A stretch of DNA of 9,089 nucleotides from CAZQIC01 sp964593555 (GCA_964593555.1 CAZQIC010000162.1:1-9089); one strand, 5' to 3'. Numbered from the stretch's first letter, positions 1 to 6,783 are shown. Numbers and translations: made by a program. The notes: generated by a model from the sequence alone, not told the origin.

Positions 1-372
1 GCATCATACCTTTGGCATGGTGTATTTCTGACAGATTTTTCCCGAATTAATTACCCAATCAGCTTTTTTCTTACTGTTGCCAGTTTCGTTTATCTTTTAT
101 TCGGCTTTATTATCAGTAAAGGTTACAGCCTGATAATTTTCAAAAAAATATCTGACAAAAAAATTCTGAAGGGGTTGTTGATCGGAATGGTGTCAGGTGT
201 TACAGTATTTTCGATTACGTTGGTTGCGGGAGTTTCCTTTAGCTATCAACTAACAATGGAAAACTTATTGCTTGATCTCACCTGGCAAATTTTTGAACAA
301 TCAATTGGAGGAGTAGCCGTTGGATTAGTGCATGTTTTTTTAGTCGGAGAATTTGTTTACCAGGACGATTAG
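1..372 (+). CDS. Integral membrane protein, C-terminal part (5' end outside window)
   Basis: The frame is open from base 1 to the TAG at 370-372, giving 123 residues with no in-frame stop. A TTG inside it at 175 is not a believable start, because the upstream codons continue the same membrane-protein character. I see three hydrophobic segments, at about residues 19-38, 58-80 and 99-118 of the visible part, separated by a short Lys-rich loop (residues 48-57). An aromatic stretch (YLWHGVF) precedes the first. The tail is short and acidic (QDD). The function is unknown: I recognise no catalytic or transport motif, and membrane proteins of this size are common in Bacteroidota without assigned roles. 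Its last 4 bases overlap the 3' end of rarA on the other strand. Confidence is high that it is coding and low on any role. Confidence 0.75.
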   Translation, partial: ASYLWHGVFLTDFSRINYPISFFLTVASFVYLLFGFIISKGYSLIIFKKISDKKILKGLLIGMVSGVTVFSITLVAGVSFSYQLTMENLLLDLTWQIFEQSIGGVAVGLVHVFLVGEFVYQDD

Positions 373-1655
373 TATCCGTATTTCTCCCCCCACAATTTTT
401 TCAGGTATTGCCTTAGTTCATTTTCTCTCAAATTATTTCCTGGCTCATAAAACTTAATCCCTCTAATTTGTTCTGGAAGATATTCCTGATCAGAAAAATT
501 ATTTTGAAAACTGTGTGAGTATTTATAATCCTTACCATAACCAATATCCTTCATTAATTTTGTGGGTGCATTTCTGATATGTAGAGGTACCGGCAGATTT
601 CCTGAACTACGCACTTCCTGCTGTGCATTACCTATTGCTTCATATGACGCATTGCTTTTTGCAGAAGAAGCAAGATAAACAGTTGCCTGAGAAAGGATGA
701 TCCTTGACTCGGGCCAGCCAATAGAATTTACCGCCTGGAAACAAGAGTTAGCTAATACCAATGCGGTTGGATTTGCATTACCAATATCTTCAGAAGCTGA
801 TATCACTAATCTACGTGCAATGAATAGAGGATCTTCTCCGCCTTCTATCATTCTTGCTAACCAATAAACTGCTGCGTTGGGATCACTTCCCCGAATTGAT
901 TTAATGAAAGCGGATATAATATCATAATGCTGCTCACCTGCTTTATCATACAAAGCAATGTTCTGTTGAACTTTTTCAAGCACAAGTTCATTATCAATCA
1001 CAACAGTTGAATCGGAAACAGAACCAACGACCAATTCAAAAATGTTAAGCAATTTACGAGCATCACCGCCTGAAAAACGCAGCAAGGCTTCTGTCTCTTT
1101 TAATTCTATTTTTTTTTCTTTGAATAAAAGATCTGTAGCTATAGCACTTTGTAATAAAGCAAGCAGATCCTGCTCTTCCAATGGTTTAAGAATATAGACC
1201 TGACAGCGCGAAAGTAAAGCCGAAATAACTTCGAAGGAAGGATTCTCCGTTGTTGCACCAATCAATGTAACAACTCCTTTTTCAACTGCACCTAATAAAG
1301 AGTCCTGCTGTGATTTACTGAAGCGGTGTATCTCATCAATAAAAAGCACCGGAGTATTTGTTCCAAAAAAACTCTGACTCTTCGCTTTTTCAATTATTTC
1401 CCGAACATCTTTTACGCCGGAATTTATTGCACTCAAGTTATAGAATGGTCTCTTTAATTGATTTGCTATTATATTGGCCAATGTGGTTTTACCCACCCCC
1501 GGAGGCCCCCATAGGATAATGGAAGGCAATGCTCCTGACTCAATTGCTTTTCTTAAAACAGCATTTTCTCCAACTAAATGTTTTTGACCAATATAATTAT
1601 CCAGCGAAGTAGGCCGCAAACGCTCTGCTAACGGGATATTTGTAGATACTGGCAT
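369..1655 (-). CDS. rarA: Replication-associated recombination protein RarA (MgsA/WRNIP1 family AAA+ ATPase)
   Basis: A 428-residue AAA+ ATPase, close to the length of E. coli RarA (about 447). Visible motifs are Walker A GPPGVGKTT (50-58), Walker B LFIDEIHRF (104-112), sensor 1 ATTENPS (134-140), a likely arginine finger at R150 (ALLSRC) and sensor 2 GDAR (197-200). The family's C-terminal oligomerisation region follows, ending in the conserved GYGKDYKYSHSF block (372-383). RarA proteins form clamp-loader-like tetramers, interact with SSB and act at stalled forks and gapped DNA in the cytoplasm; the role here is inferred from that family. The start ATG at 1653-1655 is followed by the typical MPVSTNIPLAERLRP N-terminus. 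A TATCTTTG -7 box lies 20 bases upstream. The gene is divergent from the secreted-protein gene and its stop overlaps the preceding membrane-protein gene by 4 bases. Confidence 0.96.
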   Translation of the reverse strand: MPVSTNIPLAERLRPTSLDNYIGQKHLVGENAVLRKAIESGALPSIILWGPPGVGKTTLANIIANQLKRPFYNLSAINSGVKDVREIIEKAKSQSFFGTNTPVLFIDEIHRFSKSQQDSLLGAVEKGVVTLIGATTENPSFEVISALLSRCQVYILKPLEEQDLLALLQSAIATDLLFKEKKIELKETEALLRFSGGDARKLLNIFELVVGSVSDSTVVIDNELVLEKVQQNIALYDKAGEQHYDIISAFIKSIRGSDPNAAVYWLARMIEGGEDPLFIARRLVISASEDIGNANPTALVLANSCFQAVNSIGWPESRIILSQATVYLASSAKSNASYEAIGNAQQEVRSSGNLPVPLHIRNAPTKLMKDIGYGKDYKYSHSFQNNFSDQEYLPEQIRGIKFYEPGNNLRENELRQYLKKLWGEKYGY

Positions 1656-1675
1656 GCTGTTTGTGTAATTATTAA

Positions 1676-1683
1676 CAAAGATA
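1676..1683 (-). promoter_or_regulatory. -7 box of the rarA promoter (Bacteroidota type)
   Basis: On the minus strand this reads TATCTTTG, an exact match to the Bacteroidota TAnnTTTG -7 element. It would start transcription about 15 bases before the rarA ATG. No clear TTTG -33 element is found 17-23 bases upstream, so the call rests on the -7 box and its position. Confidence 0.5.
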
Positions 1684-1702
1684 GGTTATTAATAAAAAAC
1701 TG

Positions 1703-1721
1703 TGATTGATTTTGTCAATCA
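1703..1721. repeat. Short perfect inverted repeat in the divergent promoter region
   Basis: TGATTGA and TCAATCA form perfect 7-bp arms around a 5-base centre (TTTTG). The element lies between the rarA and secreted-protein promoters and covers the -33 TTTG of the latter. It could be an operator, but a 7-bp arm in AT-rich DNA can also arise by chance. Confidence 0.35.
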
Positions 1722-1741
1722 AATTGAGTGAACTACCTTTA
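1711..1741 (+). promoter_or_regulatory. Promoter of the small secreted-protein gene
   Basis: TTTG (1711-1714), 19 bases, then TACCTTTA (1734-1741). This matches the Bacteroidota layout TTTG-N19-TAnnTTTG except for the last base of the -7 box. Transcription would begin near 1746-1748, about 16 bases before the ATG at 1764. It would also start after the GTG at 1728, which argues against that GTG as the start codon. Confidence 0.6.
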
Positions 1742-1763
1742 TTATAATTTAAACGCAAAAACT

Positions 1764-2207
1764 ATGAAGCATCTAAGGATATTGTCGGTATTCGCAGTTC
1801 TACTGCTGTTGACAACAACAACTTTTGCTCAAAAAAAGAAAAAAGAAAAACCGCCCCTGGAGAAAAGAACTTTTGCGGTGGAAGTATTTGAGGTTAAAGA
1901 AGGAAAAAAACCCAAACCAAATCCTGATAAAGTATCTTTCAATTACGATAAAGTATCCTCAAAATTCATCAAAGAAAAAACGCATTTCCCTGCTGTTTCC
2001 TATGTGATCATGAGTGATTCAACGGTTACCAACGAAGATGGTGAAGAAGAAAGAACAGTTGAATTTATGGCTGAAGCAGTAAATGATAAAGCAGAAGAGA
2101 TCAGCTGGAAAGGCAGTGTTAGCGGCAAGGCGATTAATGCAGAGGTGGTAATGTCAAAAAATGGTGTTGTAAAAAAGAAATATACCTTAAAGGGAGAAGA
2201 AAAATAA
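1764..2207 (+). CDS. Small secreted lysine-rich protein of unknown function
   Basis: A 147-residue protein when started at the ATG at 1764. The frame can be extended to a GTG at 1728, but that adds 12 residues in front of a clean signal peptide and lies upstream of the predicted transcription start. The N-terminus has a basic start (MKHLR), a hydrophobic core (about residues 6-19) and a likely signal peptidase I site after TFA (residue 22), leaving mature Gln23. There is no lipobox Cys. The mature protein begins with KKKKEKPPLEKR and is highly charged. It ends in a beta-rich stretch with SWKGSVSGK (about 114-122) and a KNGVVKKKYTLKG C-terminus, which suggests a small beta-sheet fold in the periplasm or outside the cell. 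I cannot assign a named family or a function. It converges on the kinase gene with only 4 bases between stop codons. Confidence 0.8.
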   Translation: MKHLRILSVFAVLLLLTTTTFAQKKKKEKPPLEKRTFAVEVFEVKEGKKPKPNPDKVSFNYDKVSSKFIKEKTHFPAVSYVIMSDSTVTNEDGEEERTVEFMAEAVNDKAEEISWKGSVSGKAINAEVVMSKNGVVKKKYTLKGEEK

Positions 2208-2213
2208 TTCTTC
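2196..2213. terminator. Possible weak hairpin between convergent genes
   Basis: GAAGAA (2196-2201) and TTCTTC (2208-2213) are 6-base complementary arms around AAATAA, which contains the stop codon of the secreted-protein gene. The right arm overlaps the kinase stop codon. The position between convergent genes suits a shared terminator. The stem is AT-rich and lacks a clear U-run, so support is weak. Confidence 0.25.
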
Positions 2214-3072
2214 AGGAATTCGTTCTTTCCAAATGATATAAAGTAAGGGCTGCAATAGGAGACTCAATTATGTTTCCAATCTGTACGCCCTTTTTTGCTG
2301 CCACGTTTTTTATAATTGAGTTGTAATAAAAAGCCACTGACCCTACAAAAGACAGCTTTACTTCTTTGTGCTTTTGATATTTACAAATGTGTTTATCAAA
2401 AAACTGTTCTATGCAATCATACACCAGTTTGTTCAAATAAGGATCGCTTATATTCCTGAAAATAAATTTGCTGAATGAAGCCAGGTACCTGCTTGGGAAA
2501 GGTTTTTTATACACACCGTCTAAAATTTCCTCTGCAGTTAAAATGGTTTTGTGATTAAATATATCGGTTACCGATTTTGGTAATTCCTTATTAAGGTAAG
2601 CCGTAATAAAAGTTTTTCCAATATGAGCGCCGCTGCCTTCATCACCTAAAATATATCCCAGTGATGTTACGTTCTCAACAATATTTTTTCCATCGTAATA
2701 ACAGGAGTTAGAACCTGTGCCAAGTATGGCGGCGATTCCAGGATCAGAGCCACATACTGCCCTTGCAGCAGCAAGTAAATCATGATCAACCTCAACAATT
2801 GCATTAGGAAAACATTCATTTAAGGCCGCTTTCACAATAGCCACTTTTGATTCGGTTGAACAACCAGCACCGTAAAAATGAATATTAATTTTTTCCGGAA
2901 GAACTACCTTTGGCATTTGGGGCAGTAGCACTGTTTTTATTTCATTTGAAATCGTTTCTGTATTTTGATGATAGGGATTAAAACCTGTAGTTTCAAATTG
3001 AAGAATTTGATTGTCCTTATCAACAAACCTCCAATGTGTTTTAGTTGAACCGCTGTCCGCAATTAACATCAT
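2212..3072 (-). CDS. BadF/BadG/BcrA/BcrD-type ATPase, probable N-acetylglucosamine-kinase-like sugar kinase
   Basis: A 286-residue protein of the actin/hexokinase/Hsp70 ATPase superfamily when started at the ATG at 3070-3072; an adjacent ATG at 3067-3069 is equally possible. A longer frame from a TTG at 3081 adds only three residues and starts inside a promoter-like box. Motifs are the phosphate-1 loop DSGSTKT (6-12), an acidic segment with the likely catalytic Asp (VDHDLLAAARAV, about 95-106), the phosphate-2 region GTGSNS (118-123), the family signature GYILGDEGSGAHIGK (139-153) and an adenosine-loop-like FVGSVAF (242-248). Family members of this size phosphorylate GlcNAc, MurNAc or glucosamine, feeding cell-wall recycling or amino-sugar catabolism. 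The exact substrate cannot be read from the sequence. There are no other amino-sugar genes nearby. The gene lies 39 bases after the response-regulator gene on the same strand and may be cotranscribed with it. Confidence 0.85.
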   Translation of the reverse strand: MMLIADSGSTKTHWRFVDKDNQILQFETTGFNPYHQNTETISNEIKTVLLPQMPKVVLPEKINIHFYGAGCSTESKVAIVKAALNECFPNAIVEVDHDLLAAARAVCGSDPGIAAILGTGSNSCYYDGKNIVENVTSLGYILGDEGSGAHIGKTFITAYLNKELPKSVTDIFNHKTILTAEEILDGVYKKPFPSRYLASFSKFIFRNISDPYLNKLVYDCIEQFFDKHICKYQKHKEVKLSFVGSVAFYYNSIIKNVAAKKGVQIGNIIESPIAALTLYHLERTNS

Positions 3073-3078
3073 ATTAAA

Positions 3079-3086
3079 CAAAAGTA
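3079..3086 (-). promoter_or_regulatory. Possible -7 box of the kinase gene
   Basis: On the minus strand this reads TACTTTTG, matching TAnnTTTG, 6 bases before the first ATG of the kinase gene. No TTTG lies at the expected -33 spacing and the implied leader is nearly absent. It may be a coincidence within a response regulator-kinase transcript. Confidence 0.28.
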
Positions 3087-3111
3087 ATTGTTGTTAACGG
3101 GAAAGTAAAAA

Positions 3112-3792
3112 TTAATTTCCGGAAGAAAATAAATATTTGTTAGGGCTGATTAAATTTTCCCTTACAGCATACAAAACAAGACCAGCGGTATTTGCGATAC
3201 CCAGTTTATTCATGATGTTTTTTCGGTGAGTGGTAATTGTATGCATACTCAAAAATAACTTATCGGCGATCTGTTTATTCGAATAGCCTTCAGCAATCAG
3301 TTGAATGATCTCTAATTCCCTGTTGGTTACATCAACACCATCGCAGGCCCTAAATGAAGGTGCATTCTCAAAATCTTTATTACTATCAGCCATTACATCA
3401 ACTATTTTACCACACAAAAACCTTTCGCCTCTTGCGGTTGAATGAATTGCCTGTAAAACTTCCTCCTCATCACATTCCTTAAGTAAATAACTGGTAAGAC
3501 CCATTTCAAAAGATCTTGCCATTAACACTTTAGGTTGTATATCTGTGATCGCTAATATTTTAACTTTGGGATATGCCGCTGATATTAATTTGAGATCGTT
3601 GTTTTTTGCTAATAAGGAAACAAAATCTATAATTAAGACAGCCTCCGGGAAAAGACTTAACGTATCCAGTAATTCATTTTGATTTTTAGCTTCAGCAACC
3701 AGTTCCAGTTCAGGATTAGATGATACAATAGAAGCGATCCCCTTGCGTACAAGGAAATTATTATCAGCTACTATTATCTCGATCCTGGGCAT
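3112..3792 (-). CDS. NarL/FixJ-type (LuxR HTH) response regulator
   Basis: A 226-residue two-domain cytoplasmic regulator. The N-terminal receiver domain (about 1-122) has the phospho-acceptor Asp56 (VLIIDF), the switch Thr83 (ILAIT) and the conserved Lys105 (SYLLKE). The usual acidic pair is Asp10-Asn11, so the second acid is replaced. The C-terminal GerE/LuxR helix-turn-helix (about 153-210) shows TNRELEIIQLIAEGYSNKQI and LFLSMHTITTHRKNIMNKL, the standard DNA-recognition layout of this family. No histidine kinase is encoded in the window, so it is an orphan here and its signal is unknown. The ATG at 3790-3792 is preceded by a good promoter. The gene sits between rnz and the sugar kinase on the same strand, 97 bases after rnz, with the kinase starting 39 bases after its stop. 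Regulation of the kinase is possible but only inferred from adjacency. Confidence 0.93.
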   Translation of the reverse strand: MPRIEIIVADNNFLVRKGIASIVSSNPELELVAEAKNQNELLDTLSLFPEAVLIIDFVSLLAKNNDLKLISAAYPKVKILAITDIQPKVLMARSFEMGLTSYLLKECDEEEVLQAIHSTARGERFLCGKIVDVMADSNKDFENAPSFRACDGVDVTNRELEIIQLIAEGYSNKQIADKLFLSMHTITTHRKNIMNKLGIANTAGLVLYAVRENLISPNKYLFSSGN

Positions 3793-3824
3793 TAGCTTTA
3801 TTTAGATTAATTATAAATAAAGAT

Positions 3825-3856
3825 CAAATGTATGCACTACTTAGCAGTAATCCAAA
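3825..3856 (-). promoter_or_regulatory. Promoter of the response-regulator gene
   Basis: On the minus strand TTTG (3853-3856) is followed after 20 bases by TACATTTG (3825-3832), a full match to both Bacteroidota promoter boxes within the usual spacing. The expected start is near 3818-3820, leaving a leader of about 26 bases before the ATG. It separates this gene from the upstream rnz transcript. Confidence 0.65.
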
Positions 3857-3875
3857 AAAATAAAACGTATAATTA

Positions 3876-3893
3876 TTAACAGTTTTCTGTTAA
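3876..3893 (-). terminator. Hairpin at the 3' end of rnz, possible terminator
   Basis: TTAACAG and CTGTTAA are perfect 7-base arms around a 4-base loop, and they overlap the rnz stop codon (3890-3892). On the minus strand a T-rich stretch (TTTTATTTTTTT) follows only about 16 bases later. It is therefore a weak candidate for terminating the STAS-rnz transcript, not a classic intrinsic terminator. Confidence 0.35.
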
Positions 3894-4807
3894 ATCACCT
3901 CAAATACCTCACCTTCCAGGGCTAATAGAGTATTTTCGAATACTGGTTTAATTTCATCCAGGAATGGATTAAGATCGTTATACCTTGCCGAAAAATGCCC
4001 GATCAACAGCTGTTTTACCTCAGCCAATTTTGCAATATTCCCTGCCTGAATCGTAGTGGTATGAAAGGTTTCTTTTGCCCTGTGCTTCATATCCTCCATA
4101 AAAGTGGTCTCGTGATAAAGCAGATCAACATTTTTTATAATAGGAACAATGGACTCATCGTAACAGGTATCTGAACAAAAGGCATATGACCTTGGGGACA
4201 TGTGAGAAACCGTGAGTTCTTTATTAGGAATAACTGTCCCACTTTCCAATGTATAATCGGCTCCGGCTTTAATTGATTTGATAAACGACTTAGGGATATT
4301 ATACTCTTCTATTTTTTCTTTACTGATATTCTGCTGCCTGAATTTTTCGCGAAATAAAAAACCATTGCAGGGTATGCGGTGATTTAAAGGAATGGTCTCC
4401 ACGCTAACATTATCATCCTCAAAAATAATTTCATTCTTGCCCTCCCCTAATAAATGATAAATAATTGGATAATGAAGATATGTTTGACTATGCTTGTTTT
4501 GTAATTCAATAATTTCTTTTAATCCGGCCGGACAATAAAGGTGCAGTTCATTTTTACGTCCTAGCAAATGCATGCTGGATAATAAACCCATTAAACCAAA
4601 ATAATGATCGCCATGCAAATGGCTAATGAAGATATGATTGATACGCTGGAACTTTAATTTAAATCTTCTTAACTGAACCTGGGTGGCTTCACCGCAATCA
4701 ATAAGAAAATACTTATCGTGAATGTTAAGCAGCTGAGATGTGGGGTTCCGCTTGGAAGTAGGAGTCGCGGAAGAACAGCCTAATATTGTAAGCTCAAAAG
4801 GCTGCAT
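3890..4807 (-). CDS. rnz: Ribonuclease Z (tRNase Z, tRNA 3' processing endonuclease)
   Basis: A 305-residue metallo-beta-lactamase-fold enzyme, the length of the short-form RNase Z. It cuts the 3' trailer from tRNA precursors in the cytoplasm. The zinc motif HLHGDH gives His63, His65, Asp67 and His68. Further metal or catalytic residues visible in family positions are His143 (PLNHRIP), Asp213 (CSDTCYD), His249 (FHTTT) and His271 (GHFSARY). The N-terminal ILGCSSATPTSKRNPTS block is typical of the family, and a Gly/Leu-rich exosite-like arm region lies at about 155-195. The start ATG at 4805-4807 gives the expected MQPFELTILG beginning. The gene follows the STAS gene by 44 bases with no recognisable promoter between, so cotranscription is likely. 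No CCA-related or tRNA genes are nearby. Confidence 0.96.
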   Translation of the reverse strand: MQPFELTILGCSSATPTSKRNPTSQLLNIHDKYFLIDCGEATQVQLRRFKLKFQRINHIFISHLHGDHYFGLMGLLSSMHLLGRKNELHLYCPAGLKEIIELQNKHSQTYLHYPIIYHLLGEGKNEIIFEDDNVSVETIPLNHRIPCNGFLFREKFRQQNISKEKIEEYNIPKSFIKSIKAGADYTLESGTVIPNKELTVSHMSPRSYAFCSDTCYDESIVPIIKNVDLLYHETTFMEDMKHRAKETFHTTTIQAGNIAKLAEVKQLLIGHFSARYNDLNPFLDEIKPVFENTLLALEGEVFEVI

Positions 4808-4851
4808 AACTTAAAATGCAGTTGCTTTTCCGAACCGTAAAACAATCATGT

Positions 4852-5196
4852 TTAATGGGCATTGATGTGGTCAATACCTTCCTTAACCGTTTCTTTAATC
4901 GTAAGAATAGAATCCAGCTGAGAAATTGAGATCAATTTTTTTACCGGCTCCTGTATGCAGGTAAGTACAAAGATGCCCTTTGCATTTTTACAAAGCCTGT
5001 TTGCAACTAATATGGCACTAAGGCCGGAAGAGTCGCAATAACGTGTACTTGCAAGGTCGATGATAATATTTTTTACACCATCTGAATTTAATACAACCAA
5101 TTCCGATTTAAGCGATGGTGCAATATTAGTGTCAAGTTTCTCTGCTTGAATAGAGATAACTGTATATGCGTCTTGTTTATTTATTTGAAAACTCAT
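4852..5196 (-). CDS. STAS-domain anti-sigma-factor antagonist-like protein
   Basis: A 114-residue single STAS domain, the normal size for SpoIIAA/RsbV-type proteins. The signature DSSGLSAIL starts at Asp55; Ser56 or Ser57 is at the position phosphorylated by anti-sigma kinases in that family. The preceding beta-strand (NIIIDLAST) and the following helix fit the fold. Family members switch partners: unphosphorylated, they bind an anti-sigma kinase and free a sigma factor. No RsbW-type kinase, RsbU-type phosphatase or alternative sigma factor is encoded here, so its partner is unknown. In Bacteroidota such isolated STAS proteins could have other roles. The ATG at 5194-5196 lies about 18 bases after a strong -7 box, and rnz follows 44 bases downstream, probably on the same mRNA. 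Confidence 0.9.
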   Translation of the reverse strand: MSFQINKQDAYTVISIQAEKLDTNIAPSLKSELVVLNSDGVKNIIIDLASTRYCDSSGLSAILVANRLCKNAKGIFVLTCIQEPVKKLISISQLDSILTIKETVKEGIDHINAH

Positions 5197-5213
5197 GATT
5201 ACGATGCTTGTAA

Positions 5214-5243
5214 CAAAGATATTAAAATTTAATTCATACCAAA
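5214..5243 (-). promoter_or_regulatory. Promoter of the STAS-rnz unit
   Basis: On the minus strand TTTG (5240-5243) is followed after 18 bases by TATCTTTG (5214-5221), an exact match to the Bacteroidota promoter boxes. Transcription would start near 5208-5210, about 12 bases before the STAS ATG. It lies in the 64-base gap after pyrB and marks STAS-rnz as separable from the pyr genes. Confidence 0.65.
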
Positions 5244-5260
5244 CTTAGTACAATTTAGCA

Positions 5261-6190
5261 TCAATCCTCACTTCTTCCTGCCAATAAATACAGAACAGCC
5301 ATCCTTATTGCCACCCCATTCTCTACCTGCTCAAGTATTATTGATTGTTTTGAATCGGCCACATCGCTGGTAATCTCCACCCCCCTGTTGATCGGCCCGG
5401 GGTGCATCACAATTATTTTTTTCTTAAGCGAATCAAGCAGATCCTTATTTAGTCCATAAAGCATTGAATATTCCCTTAGCGAGGGTATATATCTAACATC
5501 CTGCCTTTCTAACTGTATTCGAAGCATGTTTGCTACATCGCACCATTCTAAAGCTTTTCGAAGATCTGTCTCAACCTTAACACCTAATTTATCGATATGC
5601 ATTGGCAATAATGTTGGCGGCCCGGAGACCATTACATTCGCACCAAGTTTTTGCAGGCAGAAAATATTTGACAGTGCTACACGCGAATGAAGTATATCAC
5701 CCGCTATAAGTATATTTTTTCCTTTTACATTCCCCAGTTTTTCCCTTATCGAATAGGCATCAAGCAATGCCTGGGTTGGATGTTCATGCGCTCCGTCGCC
5801 TGCATTTAAGATACTCGCATCAATATGTTTTGAAAGGAACACCGCAGCACCGGGATTAGGATGGCGCATAACGATCATATCTACCTTCATGGCCAGGATA
5901 TTGTTCACTGTATCAATTAACGTTTCTCCTTTTTTTACAGAGGAAGAGGATGCTGAAAAGTTGATCACATCTGCAGATAATCTTTTTTGAGCAAGCTCAA
6001 ATGATATCCTTGTACGCGTTGAGTTTTCAAAGAATAAATTGGCGATTGTTGTGTCCCTTAGCGAAGGGACTTTTTTGATCGGACGATTGATAACTTCTTT
6101 AAAATTATCGGCCGTTTTAAAAATAAGATCAATATCAGTTGGGGTGAGGTACTTTATTCCGAGCAGGTGTTTGGTTGATAATTTAGTCAT
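5261..6190 (-). CDS. pyrB: Aspartate carbamoyltransferase catalytic subunit
   Basis: PyrB joins carbamoyl phosphate and L-aspartate to N-carbamoyl-aspartate, the committed step of de novo pyrimidine synthesis. From the ATG at 6188-6190 the protein is 309 residues, matching E. coli PyrB (about 311). Motifs are the carbamoyl-phosphate loop STRTRISFE (57-65), the mobile-loop Lys region SVKKGET (84-90), HPTQALLD (137-144) and the HPGPINRGVE block (263-272). An upstream in-frame ATG at 6220 would add ten residues (MAIVKRSIKG) and overlap pyrR by 25 bases. I prefer 6190 because the family begins near this residue, an AAAAGG sequence immediately precedes it, and it starts 5 bases after the pyrR stop, the usual spacing of coupled genes. 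No pyrI regulatory-subunit gene is seen in the window. Confidence 0.96.
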   Translation of the reverse strand: MTKLSTKHLLGIKYLTPTDIDLIFKTADNFKEVINRPIKKVPSLRDTTIANLFFENSTRTRISFELAQKRLSADVINFSASSSSVKKGETLIDTVNNILAMKVDMIVMRHPNPGAAVFLSKHIDASILNAGDGAHEHPTQALLDAYSIREKLGNVKGKNILIAGDILHSRVALSNIFCLQKLGANVMVSGPPTLLPMHIDKLGVKVETDLRKALEWCDVANMLRIQLERQDVRYIPSLREYSMLYGLNKDLLDSLKKKIIVMHPGPINRGVEITSDVADSKQSIILEQVENGVAIRMAVLYLLAGRSED

Positions 6191-6195
6191 ACCTT

Positions 6196-6735
6196 TTATT
6201 GATCGTTTGACAATAGCCATACTGTGTCTTTACCTTCTATTTCCTTCCACTCCACTTTTACCTTTTGCGAGGCAATGGAATCAATTGTCTTGCCAACATA
6301 ATCCGGCTGTATAGGCAAATGCCTGCTATACCTTCTATCGACCAGCACCATTAACTCTACACTTTTAGGGCGACCAAAAGCGAGCATCGCATCCAATCCT
6401 GCCCTTATTGTGCGCCCTGTAAAAAGGACATCATCAATAAGGATCACTTTTTTATCTTCTACAATAAAGTCGATCTGGGTTCTATTCGGGATCAATTCCT
6501 TTTTTCTAAAATCGTCGCGGTAAAAAGTAATATCCAGGTTGCCGCACTTAATATTTTTACTTTTTAATATTTGAAAAAGTGTTTTTTGTATCCTATTGGC
6601 CAAAAAGATCCCTCTTGGCTGCAGGCCAATGAGTGCGGATTCCGAGAAATTATTGTGATTTTCTATTAATTGATGACAAAGACGGTTGATTGTTATTTCG
6701 AAATTGCTGCTATCAAGGATTACCTTAGGCTTCAT
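6196..6735 (-). CDS. pyrR: PyrR: pyr operon regulator / uracil phosphoribosyltransferase
   Basis: A 179-residue type I phosphoribosyltransferase, the normal PyrR length. The PRPP-binding loop VILIDDVLFTGRTIR (97-111) is intact. Typical PyrR blocks are IGLQPRGIFLA (36-46), LDITFYRDD (67-75) and LVDRRYSRHLPIQPDYVGK (131-149). Characterised PyrRs bind UMP and RNA to attenuate pyr operons and also convert uracil and PRPP to UMP; which activity dominates here is not known. A longer frame opens with a TTG at 6768, but the 11 extra residues are unconserved and most of their codons lie within or before the -7 box, so the ATG at 6733-6735 is chosen. pyrB follows 5 bases after the stop. The leader is too short to hold an attenuator upstream of pyrR. 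Confidence 0.94.
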   Translation of the reverse strand: MKPKVILDSSNFEITINRLCHQLIENHNNFSESALIGLQPRGIFLANRIQKTLFQILKSKNIKCGNLDITFYRDDFRKKELIPNRTQIDFIVEDKKVILIDDVLFTGRTIRAGLDAMLAFGRPKSVELMVLVDRRYSRHLPIQPDYVGKTIDSIASQKVKVEWKEIEGKDTVWLLSNDQ

Positions 6736-6746
6736 TTTGTCATTTG

Positions 6747-6754
6747 CAAAGATA
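6747..6754 (-). promoter_or_regulatory. -7 box of the pyrR-pyrB promoter
   Basis: On the minus strand this reads TATCTTTG, an exact match to TAnnTTTG, ending 11 bases before the pyrR ATG. A TTTG lies upstream but only 11 bases away, too close to be the -33 element, so no convincing -33 box is seen. The predicted leader is about 6-8 bases. Confidence 0.5.
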
Positions 6755-6783
6755 CTAAAATAAAACAAATACCACCGATTTCA

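Noticed and set aside
1728..1763. GTG start extending the secreted protein by 12 residues
   Set aside because: It lies upstream of the predicted transcription start and would put non-signal residues before a clean signal peptide.
1825..2007. 60-residue plus-strand frame rich in Lys
   Set aside because: It is an out-of-frame reading of the AAA-rich codons of the secreted-protein gene.
6191..6220. Upstream ATG for pyrB giving a 25-base overlap with pyrR
   Set aside because: The ten extra residues are not typical of the family, and the ATG at 6190 has better spacing and a purine-rich site before it. It is not fully excluded.
6039..6314. 91-residue plus-strand frame over pyrB/pyrR
   Set aside because: It is antisense to two well-supported genes with intact motifs and has no recognisable protein features.
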